Virus record (IMG/VR): IMGVR_UViG_3300008120_005618
Coordinates: 1-22,343 of that record
Direction: 5' to 3' (one strand)
DNA length: 22,343 bases
From: a virus
The notes under the pieces: generated by a model
The model's database searches: none
Seen by the model: only the letters and a program-made list of their open reading frames with translations
Told to the model about the DNA's origin: nothing
In this document: positions 11,849 through 19,115 of the stretch, in pieces
Layout of the letters: the number at the start of each line of letters is the position of its first letter
Numbering within the stretch: the first letter of the stretch is position 1
Position numbers and translations under genes: made by a program

Positions 11849-12199
11849 ATGACATCGTTATTAAAACATCTATTAGACGACAAAGATTTTAGTTTGTGGT
11901 CAACAGCTGCTACAAACTATGATATCAGAAATGACCACATGGAAGTTACTGATTCAGAATTAAAAATGGAATTTGAAATTCCCGGTTTTGAAAAAGACGA
12001 AGTATCAATTAACATTGAAGAGGGAGTCTTGGTTATGAACGCTGAAAATTCAGTTAGACATTTTTCTCGTAAGTACAAGATTAATTCAAGCTTTGATACC
12101 GAATCAACTACGGCTGAATTAAAGAATGGTATTTTGATTGTTAGAATCCCCAAAGTTAAAAGTTCTAAAAAAGAATCCGTTCGTGTTAAGATAAAGTAA
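11849..12199 (+). CDS. small heat shock protein (Hsp20/alpha-crystallin)
   Basis: The 116-residue protein holds a complete alpha-crystallin domain: ELKMEFEIPGFEKDEVSINIEEGVL (about 37-61) and the signature ELKNGILIVRIPK (about 90-102), followed by a Lys-rich tail ending VRVKIK. Small heat shock proteins bind unfolded proteins in the cytoplasm and keep them refoldable; Hsp20 genes are common in T4-like marine phages, where they may aid capsid or tail assembly. The ATG has an AAAGGAG Shine-Dalgarno sequence (11836-11842). A terminator-promoter element follows at 12222. Confidence 0.93.
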   Translation: MTSLLKHLLDDKDFSLWSTAATNYDIRNDHMEVTDSELKMEFEIPGFEKDEVSINIEEGVLVMNAENSVRHFSRKYKINSSFDTESTTAELKNGILIVRIPKVKSSKKESVRVKIK

Positions 12200-12221
12200 A
12201 ACTTAACAATTTTTTAACAAA

Positions 12222-12247
12222 GGGGGCTTGTTTAAGTCCCCTTTTTT
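12222..12247 (+). terminator. intrinsic terminator, part of a terminator-promoter element
   Basis: GGGGGCTT (12222-12229) pairs with AAGTCCCC (12234-12241) around GTTT, followed by six T. The hairpin is identical in sequence to the one at 4474 and ends the hsp20 transcript. Confidence 0.88.
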
Positions 12248-12258
12248 ATTTACATTTG
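12228..12258 (+). promoter_or_regulatory. promoter of the RNA-repair operon, fused to the terminator
   Basis: TTG in the hairpin (12228-12230) stands 20 bases before TACATTTG (12251-12258), a full -7 match. The first gene starts at 12277. Confidence 0.8.
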
Positions 12259-12276
12259 TATAGTAAAATAATAACC

Positions 12277-12870
12277 ATGATTGACAACCTACATATCATC
12301 AAGTCTTTACTTAACTTCGAAAATGAAGGTGACTTTTATATGTTGTATGTTTTAAAACGTAAGAAAGACCAAACAACGGATAAATCCAATCACCAATCGG
12401 TAAGAACAATCAAAACTTATTGTGTTGAGAATATTGAATATTTGGAGAACCGATACGAAGAGATTTGTCAATTGTGTGAGATGTTTAAGGCCCGAGCTTA
12501 CATACATATTCAAAAACAAAATCACAAAGATGTTTCTTTGAACATGATGGTTACACTTGCAAAAAAAATCCAAAATGGACAACATAACCAAAAAAACTTA
12601 TTTGATTCGGTAGTTGGACAACTGAATACTTTGGAGAAACGTTGGATTGTTGATATAGATTCAAAAGAGAATGGAATTGAAAATCTAATTAGTAATGAAA
12701 TCCATATGTTAAGACCCGAAGGTCCAAAGGTTGAAGCAATAATTCCGACTAAAAATGGTTACCATCTTATTACCAAACGTTTTGATGTTATGGAGTTCAA
12801 GAAACAATATCCTGAAATTGATATTCAAAAGAAAAACCCAACTTTATTATATTATCCAAATAGTTTATAA
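12277..12870 (+). CDS. unknown Bacteroidota-type protein, possibly AEP-primase-like
   Basis: The 197-residue protein resembles uncharacterised Bacteroidota proteins sharing the blocks NEGDFYMLYVLKRKKDQ, VRTIKTYCVENIEYLENRYEEI, ARAYIHIQ and, near the end, KVEAIIPTKNGYHLIT. The order of a RxYIxI strand, a WIVDIDSK motif (about 126-133) and a late TKNGYHLI motif recalls the archaeo-eukaryotic primase fold (catalytic D-h-D and a later GxHhh), but I am not sure of this. It is the first gene of the operon with the phosphoesterase, kinase and ligase, two bases ahead of the phosphoesterase gene, so a nucleic acid role is likely. The ATG at 12277 is used; a TTG at 12256 overlaps the promoter. Confidence 0.72.
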   Translation: MIDNLHIIKSLLNFENEGDFYMLYVLKRKKDQTTDKSNHQSVRTIKTYCVENIEYLENRYEEICQLCEMFKARAYIHIQKQNHKDVSLNMMVTLAKKIQNGQHNQKNLFDSVVGQLNTLEKRWIVDIDSKENGIENLISNEIHMLRPEGPKVEAIIPTKNGYHLITKRFDVMEFKKQYPEIDIQKKNPTLLYYPNSL

Positions 12871-12872
12871 TT

Positions 12873-13523
12873 ATGAAATTAGTATTAGAAAAGGGTCAAC
12901 GATTGTGGTTCACATCCGATACCCATTATAGTCACGCAAACATTTGTTCAGCTACCACGAATTGGAAGGATGCTGATGATACCGCTCGTCACTTTGATTC
13001 TATTGAAGAGATGAATGATGCTATTGTAAACAACATCAACGAGGTGGTGGATGAAAACGATGTTTTGATTCACATGGGAGATTGGTCGTTTGGTGGGTTT
13101 GATAAGATTGAAGAGTTTAGGAATAGGATTCTTTGTAAAAACATACACTTGGTTCTTGGTAACCACGACCACCACATTCGTAGAAATAAAGAAAACATTC
13201 AGAGGTTGTTCAAGTCAATCCATGAGTATTTGTATCTTGACTTACGAATCCCAAATGGTAAATTTGTAGATAAGTTTTCATTTGTGTGTATGCACTATCC
13301 AATTGCAAGTTGGGATAACATGAATGCTGGTATAATGCACTTACATGGTCATTGTCACCTGTATCCACAACATCGTATTGCCGAGGGTCGTGCTATGGAT
13401 GTTGGTATGGATGGTAACGAACTATACCCAATCGAACTTGTTGAAATTTTAGACTTGTTAAAAGACCGACCTATTAAAAAATTATGTTTACCTAAAGACC
13501 ATCACGAAAAAAGATTAATATGA
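12873..13523 (+). CDS. calcineurin-like metallophosphoesterase
   Basis: The full motif set is present in 216 residues: SDTHYSH (D16, H18), HMGDWSF (D70), LGNHDHH (N97, H98), H141 in CMHYP, and LHGHCH (H158, H160). This is a two-metal phosphoesterase of the calcineurin superfamily, in the subgroup of small phage and bacterial enzymes. It hydrolyses phosphate esters; context with a P-loop polynucleotide-kinase-like protein and an RNA ligase suggests removal of 2',3'-cyclic or 3' phosphates from cut RNA, as in bacterial Pnkp. The stop codon overlaps the kinase start (ATGA). Confidence 0.92.
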   Translation: MKLVLEKGQRLWFTSDTHYSHANICSATTNWKDADDTARHFDSIEEMNDAIVNNINEVVDENDVLIHMGDWSFGGFDKIEEFRNRILCKNIHLVLGNHDHHIRRNKENIQRLFKSIHEYLYLDLRIPNGKFVDKFSFVCMHYPIASWDNMNAGIMHLHGHCHLYPQHRIAEGRAMDVGMDGNELYPIELVEILDLLKDRPIKKLCLPKDHHEKRLI

Positions 13524-13936
13524 AAGAGTTATTTTTATTAAGAGGATTGCCCGGTAGTGGTAAATCAACATTAGCAAATTCAATAGTAGGAAGTGATTTC
13601 TTAATATGTGAAGCTGATAAGTATTTTTATGATAAAGAAGGTAACTACAACTTTGATGGTTCTAAATTAAAAGATGCACATGAGTTTTGTAGAAATACAG
13701 TTGAAACTTATATGAAAGATTCTTTGGTTAATGACCAATTCTATCGAAAAATTGTAGTATCAAATACATTTACCCAAGAATGGGAAATGCAAACATACTT
13801 TGAATTGGCTAAACAATATGGATATAGAGTTTACTCATTAGTAGTTGAAAATAGACATGGTGGTGTAAACGTACATGGTGTGCCTGACGATAAGTTAGAA
13901 CAAATGAAAAATCGATTTGAATTGAAGTTATGTTAG
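13520..13936 (+). CDS. P-loop kinase, polynucleotide-kinase-like (N4BP2-type)
   Basis: The 138-residue protein begins with LLRGLPGSGKST (Walker A, about residues 9-17), followed by ICEADKYFYDKEGNYNFDGSKLKDAHEFC (about 30-58), where the Asp and downstream residues match the pattern of N4BP2L1-like and T4 Pnk-like 5'-hydroxyl kinases. The C-terminal NVHGVPDDKLEQMKNRFE is typical of the same group. The likely reaction is transfer of ATP phosphate to the 5' end of RNA or DNA. It has ATGA overlap with the phosphoesterase and a 7-base overlap with the ligase gene, so the three are made together. Confidence 0.85.
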   Translation: MKELFLLRGLPGSGKSTLANSIVGSDFLICEADKYFYDKEGNYNFDGSKLKDAHEFCRNTVETYMKDSLVNDQFYRKIVVSNTFTQEWEMQTYFELAKQYGYRVYSLVVENRHGGVNVHGVPDDKLEQMKNRFELKLC

Positions 13937-15054
13937 ACGTACTTAAAAAATATGAATCGGATGGGTTGTTGTATAGTCAGACACATCCCACGTTACCACT
14001 TACTATTTGGAACTATACTGAAAAGGTTCAATATGAGAGTCTATGGGATGATGTAACCATTCAATGTCGAGGTCTTATAACCAACACGGATTCTGGTAAA
14101 GTAATAGTACGTCCATTTAAAAAATTCTTTAATTACGAAGAGTTAGTGGGTGGTAAGTGGAGTGAAAGTCAAATTCCTACTAAAGGGGATTATGTCTATG
14201 TCCAAGAAAAAATGGACGGTTCGTTGGGTATCCTATTTAACTACGAAGGTGAGTGGGTTATGGCAACTCGTGGTTCATTTACTTCAGACCAAGCAATCAG
14301 AGGTATGGAAATTCTTAAAAGAAACTATCCGGTCTTTGATAATGTTTGGATGAGGGAATATGCTTACCTTGTAGAAATCATTTATCCTGAAAACCGAATT
14401 GTAGTAGATTATGGTAAAGAAACGGTAGTTTTTCTATCGGTGGTTTTAAACGAAGGATTTACAGGTTGGAAACCGACAGACGAAATCGAACTTCATTGGA
14501 CAACTGCTTGTTCTATCTTTGCTGGAAATGGAATTAAAAAATCAGACATTGTTAAAACTGAACAACACTTTAATTTCTCTGATGAACTTTATAAGTCATT
14601 GAAGGAAAAGAATGAAATTAACAAAGAGGGTTTTGTTTTAAGATTCCACCCAGGTAATTTTAGAATGAAAATCAAATTTGAAGAATATGTTCGTTTACAT
14701 AAAATAATGACCAATTTGTCTACAACCTCAATTTGGGAAGTAGTATCAAGTGGTGGTAATATAGATGACATTCTTAAAGATGTTCCTGATGAGTTTTATA
14801 CAAAGATAAAGCTTTATGTTTCAACTCTTAAATATGGGTACTACCAATACTGGAATCAATTAGGTAAAACCTACGATTACTTTAGGTTTGGTAAATATGG
14901 TGATGTTGACCCAGAACCAACTAAAAAACAATTTGCCGAACATATCAAAGACCACCATCCAATTGCAAAATCAATCATGTTTGCTATGTGGGATGGTAAG
15001 GATTATGATAAGATAATTTGGAAGGCGTTAAAACCTAAATTTGAAAAACTTTAA
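13930..15054 (+). CDS. RNA ligase, T4 Rnl1-like
   Basis: The 374-residue protein equals T4 Rnl1 in length. It has the nucleotidyltransferase motif I EKMDGS (K94 as the adenylated lysine), QCRGLI (R47) before it, a motif III-like YLVEIIYPENRIVV (E149), motif IV EGFVLRF (E233) and motif V RMKIKF (K247, K249). Such ligases use ATP to join 5'-phosphate and 3'-hydroxyl RNA ends, classically repairing tRNA cut by host anticodon nucleases. It completes the phosphoesterase, kinase and ligase set. A terminator-promoter element lies 13 bases after its stop codon. Confidence 0.93.
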   Translation: MLDVLKKYESDGLLYSQTHPTLPLTIWNYTEKVQYESLWDDVTIQCRGLITNTDSGKVIVRPFKKFFNYEELVGGKWSESQIPTKGDYVYVQEKMDGSLGILFNYEGEWVMATRGSFTSDQAIRGMEILKRNYPVFDNVWMREYAYLVEIIYPENRIVVDYGKETVVFLSVVLNEGFTGWKPTDEIELHWTTACSIFAGNGIKKSDIVKTEQHFNFSDELYKSLKEKNEINKEGFVLRFHPGNFRMKIKFEEYVRLHKIMTNLSTTSIWEVVSSGGNIDDILKDVPDEFYTKIKLYVSTLKYGYYQYWNQLGKTYDYFRFGKYGDVDPEPTKKQFAEHIKDHHPIAKSIMFAMWDGKDYDKIIWKALKPKFEKL

Positions 15055-15067
15055 ATAAAAATGAAAA

Positions 15068-15093
15068 AGGGCTTGTATAAGTCCTTTTTTTTT
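15068..15093 (+). terminator. intrinsic terminator, part of a terminator-promoter element
   Basis: AGGGCTT (15068-15074) pairs with AAGTCCT (15079-15085) around GTAT, with one G-T pair, and a run of nine T ends at 15093. It is shorter than the copies at 4474 and 12222 but follows the same design. Confidence 0.85.
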
Positions 15094-15103
15094 ATTACAT
15101 TTG
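15073..15103 (+). promoter_or_regulatory. promoter of the UV endonuclease gene, fused to the terminator
   Basis: TTG in the hairpin (15073-15075) stands 20 bases before TACATTTG (15096-15103). The gene starts at 15120. Confidence 0.8.
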
Positions 15104-15119
15104 TATATAACTAAAAGAT

Positions 15120-16049
15120 ATGACACAATTAGGATATTGCTGTATTAACATGACCCTTGGTAAACAAAAGATTACCACAAATCGTTCTATGGTCAAGAAG
15201 ACATTTCTCAAGGAAGGTATTAGTAGGTCATCCAATCTAGCACTCCAAAACGCTCGTGACCTTGTAGAGATTATCAAGTGGAATCACCAAAATGGGTTCG
15301 GACTATTTCGTATGACATCGGACCTTGTACCATGGGCTACTGAATTTCAGTTATCAGATATGCCAGACTTTGACAAGTTTTCAAATGTACTTCGTGGTGC
15401 CGGTAGTCTCGCTAATATGTACAATCAACGTATCACGTCTCATCCTGGTCCATTCAATGTGTTAGTATCACCTAACGAGAACGTGGTTAAGAACACCATC
15501 AAAGACTTATCTATTCATGGTGAGCACTTTGACCTTATGGGATTGGAACGTAGTCCGTACAACCTTATTAACATCCATTGTAATGGTGTGTATGGTGACA
15601 AGCAATCTGCTATGGATAGATTTTGTAAGAATTTTGAATTGTTACCAGAATCAGTTCAAACACGACTGACTGTTGAGAATGATGACAAAGGTAGTATGTA
15701 TTCAGTTAAAGACCTTATGTATATCCACGAACGTACTGGTATCCCTATTGTGTTCGACTACCACCATCATACATTCAATACTGGCGGACTGACCGAACAA
15801 GAAGCCCTTGAACTTGCTATGTCTACTTGGGGTGATGTCAAACCACTTGTCCACTATTCAGAATCAAAGACGTTAGAAGACCCTACTGCTAAACCACAAG
15901 CACACTCTGACTTCATCTATTCGGAAATCAATACATATGGTCATGACCTTGATATTGACATTGAAGCCAAGATGAAAGAACTGACTGTGTTAGATTACAT
16001 TTCCAAATTTGGTAAACACCCAAAGGGGCATAATATGGGCAATGCTTAA
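15120..16049 (+). CDS. uvsE: UV damage endonuclease (UvsE/UVDE)
   Basis: The 309-residue protein is a full-length UVDE TIM barrel. It begins LGYCCINMTL, the typical start of the family, and carries FRMTSDLVPWAT (about residues 63-74), RITSHPGPFNVL (about 105-116), NLINIHCNGVYGDK, RLTVENDDKGSMYS (about 180-193), IVFDYHHHTFN (about 209-219) and VHYSES (about 241-246), which supply the metal-binding His, Glu and Asp residues. The enzyme nicks DNA 5' of UV photoproducts and starts alternative excision repair. It is a single-gene unit behind its own promoter. A phage exposed to sunlight would gain from it. Confidence 0.95.
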   Translation: MTQLGYCCINMTLGKQKITTNRSMVKKTFLKEGISRSSNLALQNARDLVEIIKWNHQNGFGLFRMTSDLVPWATEFQLSDMPDFDKFSNVLRGAGSLANMYNQRITSHPGPFNVLVSPNENVVKNTIKDLSIHGEHFDLMGLERSPYNLINIHCNGVYGDKQSAMDRFCKNFELLPESVQTRLTVENDDKGSMYSVKDLMYIHERTGIPIVFDYHHHTFNTGGLTEQEALELAMSTWGDVKPLVHYSESKTLEDPTAKPQAHSDFIYSEINTYGHDLDIDIEAKMKELTVLDYISKFGKHPKGHNMGNA

Positions 16050-16194
16050 TAATATATTATTATTAACAATCTGCTTGATATTTATGTTAGTCACAAGCAG
16101 CTTGTTTGCTTAAGCGTTAAGCGGTTATCAGTAACTTGATTGTGATAATAAGTACAGATTAGAAAGTTAATAAAATTAGGTTTTAGGAAAAAAA
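16050..16194 (+). other. structured intergenic region, possible 5' leader
   Basis: Three perfect hairpins stand in a row: CTGCTTG/CAAGCAG (16071-16077/16094-16100), GCTTAA/TTAAGC (16108-16113/16117-16122) and TTATCA/TGATAA (16125-16130/16143-16148). A palindromic AT stretch (TAATAATATATTATTA) lies just after the UV endonuclease stop codon. No Bacteroidota-type promoter is visible, so the leader may belong to a different (late) promoter class or contain a regulatory RNA. Confidence 0.5.
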
Positions 16195-17319
16195 ATGAAA
16201 AAGTTTTTAACAAGGGAAAATGGGTTCATCGTTCTGATGGTTATCAGTACGTTTGCATTAGCCGGTTCAGCGGCTTACTATTCCGTGTTTGGTTTAAGTT
16301 CCTTGTTTGCTGGAGCTAGAACTGAAGTAATCATAATGGCAGGAGCTCTTGAGTTCTCTAAACTCATACTTGCTTCATACCTACACAACCATTGGAGTAA
16401 AGCTGGTTGGATGAAATGGTATCTAACGCTCGCTGTAGGTGTACTGATGTTAATCACCTCGGCTGGTATCTATGGATTCTTAACATCAGCATATCAATCC
16501 ACCGCTGACAAGTTGGGTGTTACTGATAAAATGGTTGAGGTTGTTGAGTTAAAGAAGTCTCGATTTCAAGAACAACTAACTTACTATACTGATGAAAAAT
16601 CAAAACTCAATGAATCCATAAATGGGCTCCGTGGTGGTTTGGCTAACAACACACAATCTCGTGTTGATAGGAATGGTAATATAATTACATCTACATCATC
16701 GGCACAACGTAGAGCATTGGAGTCACAACTTACAACAGCCGTTGAACAAAGAGAATCCGTATCCAAAAAAATAGAGGTATTAACTGATTCAGTTACCCAA
16801 TTAGATTTACAAGTATTGGATTTACAAACCAACAATGAGGTAGCCGCCGAAGTTGGTCCGTTACGATATATGTCTGAAATCACAGGCAAACCTATGAATG
16901 TAATCGTGAACTGGTTTACCCTTTTGATTGTATTCGTATTCGACCCGTTAGCCATTTCTATGGTTATCGCTTTAAATAAATTAACTAAAACAAAAAAGGA
17001 AACTGATGGAAATCAATCAAATAGTATCAATGATAACACTACTGATATTCACATTGGCGATGGGGTTCTTATTAGCGACTCCGTTGATGAAGAAGTATTA
17101 CAACCAGAAACTACAATCGGAGAACCAATCGAAACAAATGAAGACACAATTGAGATTGAAGATAGACCAATTGAAGAACAAATTAAAAAAGAAAAAGAAG
17201 AAGTAATATTTGTACCAACTGATGATGAGGTTGCTAAAGAGTTGTATGGTGAAGTAAAAAATCCACCAGCACCAAGACATCAGCATACATATGCTAATGC
17301 AAAAAGATATCAAAAATAA
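16195..17319 (+). CDS. four-helix membrane protein with a long coiled coil
   Basis: The 374-residue protein has membrane segments at about residues 11-33, 44-63, 75-97 and 235-260. Between the third and fourth is a Lys/Glu/Gln-rich coiled coil (about 110-212) that should lie on one side of the membrane. The remaining C-terminal tail (about 262-374) is acidic, low-complexity and probably disordered. The N-terminal block FAGARTEVIIMAGALEFSKL and LITSAGIYGFL resemble a conserved membrane protein of T4-like marine phages with no known role. AGGAAAAA precedes the ATG. A second reading frame inside the tail-coding part could encode another protein (17006-17206). Confidence 0.85.
   Translation: MKKFLTRENGFIVLMVISTFALAGSAAYYSVFGLSSLFAGARTEVIIMAGALEFSKLILASYLHNHWSKAGWMKWYLTLAVGVLMLITSAGIYGFLTSAYQSTADKLGVTDKMVEVVELKKSRFQEQLTYYTDEKSKLNESINGLRGGLANNTQSRVDRNGNIITSTSSAQRRALESQLTTAVEQRESVSKKIEVLTDSVTQLDLQVLDLQTNNEVAAEVGPLRYMSEITGKPMNVIVNWFTLLIVFVFDPLAISMVIALNKLTKTKKETDGNQSNSINDNTTDIHIGDGVLISDSVDEEVLQPETTIGEPIETNEDTIEIEDRPIEEQIKKEKEEVIFVPTDDEVAKELYGEVKNPPAPRHQHTYANAKRYQK
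17006..17206 (+). CDS. possible nested membrane protein gene
   Basis: Read one frame over from the 16195-17319 gene, this 66-residue frame encodes a strongly hydrophobic helix, IVSMITLLIFTLAMGFLLATPLM (about 6-28), followed by a Lys/Gln-rich helical tail. Its ATG has AAAAGGA at 16994-17000, five bases upstream, one of the better ribosome-binding sites in the window. The parent frame here encodes only the disordered acidic tail, leaving room for a second frame. The Lys-rich tail could simply arise from GAA repeats read out of frame, so this is a candidate only. Confidence 0.35.
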   Translation: MEINQIVSMITLLIFTLAMGFLLATPLMKKYYNQKLQSENQSKQMKTQLRLKIDQLKNKLKKKKKK

Positions 17320-17351
17320 TTTGGATTCTTCAAAAGAATTTCGTATATTTG
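17320..17351 (+). promoter_or_regulatory. Bacteroidota-type promoter of the ClpP-like gene
   Basis: TTTG (17320-17323) stands 20 bases before TATATTTG (17344-17351), right after the stop codon at 17319 and 22 bases before the ATG at 17374. Confidence 0.82.
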
Positions 17352-17373
17352 ATTTAATATAATATAAAAAGAT

Positions 17374-18009
17374 ATGGATGAATTGTATGTAACTACTACC
17401 GGTGACACCACCAACATTAGATTTGAAGACACTAATGTTGATGGTAGTGATACCGATAACCAAAGAAAATATTTTCGTGAATTTGATTATGGTATTGACT
17501 TTACTGATAATGTAATTTTAATTCAAGACGAGATTGTACATGGTTTAACTTTTGATGTAATCTCTAAAGTGAGATTGATTCGTAAAATAAACAAAGACGC
17601 TAGTGTAATTAATGTTATGCTTAACTCACCGGGTGGTGATGTGGTGGAGACTCTTGCTTTAATCGACTATATTCATAGTATGAAATCTCAAGGAGTCACG
17701 TTTAATATAATTTGTAGAGGTATGGCTATGTCCGCTGCTGCTTTATTATTGGCGGCTGGTACGGGTACTCGAACCGCAAGTAAACACTCCAAAATCATGG
17801 TTCACCAATTATCCACATTTGCCATTGGTAAATTAAGTGATGTTAAATCAAATGCTAAATTCTCCGAACAACTTGAGGATGAATGTAATGAGTTAATGGG
17901 GCAATTCACTAAAAAAGATAAAACGTATTGGGAAGAGAATCAAAAATCAGATTACTTCTTAAATGCTGAACAAGCACTTGAACTTGGAATTATTGACCAA
18001 ATTATATAA
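17374..18009 (+). CDS. ClpP-like serine protease
   Basis: The 211-residue protein has the ClpP/crotonase-like fold motifs: LNSPGGDVVETLAL (about 83-96), nucleophile Ser120 in GMAMSAA, His144 in MVHQ and Asp193 in SDYFLNAEQALELGIID, matching the ClpP catalytic triad. The first 45 residues are not part of the domain and may be a pro-region. In phages such proteases can serve as prohead proteases or work with host Clp ATPases. It lies far from any capsid gene in this window, under its own host-type promoter, and three bases ahead of the HD gene. Confidence 0.9.
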   Translation: MDELYVTTTGDTTNIRFEDTNVDGSDTDNQRKYFREFDYGIDFTDNVILIQDEIVHGLTFDVISKVRLIRKINKDASVINVMLNSPGGDVVETLALIDYIHSMKSQGVTFNIICRGMAMSAAALLLAAGTGTRTASKHSKIMVHQLSTFAIGKLSDVKSNAKFSEQLEDECNELMGQFTKKDKTYWEENQKSDYFLNAEQALELGIIDQII

Positions 18010-18012
18010 TAT

Positions 18013-18804
18013 ATGATTAACTATTTTACCGCAGAAGAGTTGGTATCCAACTATGAAAAGTTCCGTTCCGTAATCAACAAAACATTTACAGGCGAACGTC
18101 TTGATGCTTTAAATAAAATGTACGACCACTTTGAGGAACGTATTATTTATACACCAGCATCATCTACTGAACATTTTCACAATGCTTTTCCAGGTGGGTA
18201 TGTAGACCACGTTCTTCGTGTGACCAAGAACGCTTTAAAGGTATACGACCTATATACTGAACTTGGTATGGGTCAAGGAGACTACACCCGTGAAAACGTA
18301 ATCTTTACAGCATTACACCATGACCTTGGAAAACTGGGAACACTTGACGAAGATTTGTATATCAAAAATGATTCCGAATGGCATGTTAAAAATCAAGGTA
18401 AGATTTACAAATACAATTCAAATATCCATTGGATGAATCTTACCGATAGAACCTTTTATTTACTCAATCAGTTTGGTGTTAAGTGTAGTCAAGAAGAGTG
18501 GATTGGTATTAAGCTTACCGATGGGTTGTATGATGAAAACAATAAAGAGTATTTTATCAAGTTCGATAAGGACCAGGCAATCAAAACATCACTACCATTC
18601 ATAATGCACACAGCTGATTTGTTTGCTGCACGATTTGAGAACGAACGTTGGCTAAACGAAATGTCAGCTGAAAAATCAACAAGAAACCCAAATGGTAGAC
18701 CTGCTACTAAAGCGAAATTAGGAGATGTTATGTCAAATACACTTTCTGGTGGGTTTGATTCGACAAATGTATTTGACGCTTTTAAAGATTTAATTGAAGA
18801 CTAA
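18013..18804 (+). CDS. HD-domain phosphohydrolase
   Basis: The 263-residue protein carries GGYVDHVLRVT (H66), FTALHHDLGKLG (H103, D104) and the late HTADLFAARFE (about 197-207), giving the H..HD..D pattern of the HD superfamily. Such enzymes hydrolyse phosphate from nucleotides or cyclic nucleotides. Similar HD genes stand near structural and late genes in marine T4-like phages. A role in nucleotide turnover or in removing a defence signal nucleotide is possible but not shown. It follows the ClpP-like gene by three bases. Confidence 0.88.
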   Translation: MINYFTAEELVSNYEKFRSVINKTFTGERLDALNKMYDHFEERIIYTPASSTEHFHNAFPGGYVDHVLRVTKNALKVYDLYTELGMGQGDYTRENVIFTALHHDLGKLGTLDEDLYIKNDSEWHVKNQGKIYKYNSNIHWMNLTDRTFYLLNQFGVKCSQEEWIGIKLTDGLYDENNKEYFIKFDKDQAIKTSLPFIMHTADLFAARFENERWLNEMSAEKSTRNPNGRPATKAKLGDVMSNTLSGGFDSTNVFDAFKDLIED

Positions 18805-18806
18805 TT

Positions 18807-19115
18807 ATGATGACTATTATTATATTATTACTAATTGTAAGTGTTCTTTCTTATATCACATACAATCTTTTCAAAAAATATGAAGCTTTAGAATATGAGT
18901 ACGATGCTTTGTATACTGAATATGAAGCAGCTGAAGTACAACTATCAAATATGGCAGGACATATTGATGCTGCTGTGGCTCGTATGAAAGAGATTGATAG
19001 AATCGGCTCATTTGAAGCTGATGACGAAACCGGATTCATCTTTAAAGAGATGTATCAAATTATTGAAGATTTAGAGACATACTATGGCGAGAAGGGCGAC
19101 GAAACCAAAGAGTAA
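18807..19115 (+). CDS. small membrane-anchored coiled-coil protein
   Basis: The 102-residue protein starts with a single hydrophobic helix (MMTIIILLLIVSVLSYITYNLF, residues 1-22), followed by a coiled coil (about 24-65). The C-terminal half, MKEIDRIGSFEADDETGFIFKEMYQIIEDLETYY, resembles a conserved short protein of marine T4-like phages found next to gp55 and baseplate genes, without known function. It overlaps the late sigma factor gene by 32 bases. Confidence 0.78.
   Translation: MMTIIILLLIVSVLSYITYNLFKKYEALEYEYDALYTEYEAAEVQLSNMAGHIDAAVARMKEIDRIGSFEADDETGFIFKEMYQIIEDLETYYGEKGDETKE

Noticed and set aside
14150-14353. Second frame inside the RNA ligase gene
   Set aside because: No ribosome-binding site and no recognisable domain; it overlaps the catalytic core-coding part of the ligase.
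17098-17463. Minus-strand frame encoding a Phe/Ile/Cys-rich protein
   Set aside because: It is the reverse reading of acidic low-complexity and A-rich coding sequence and spans the promoter at 17320; no start signals.
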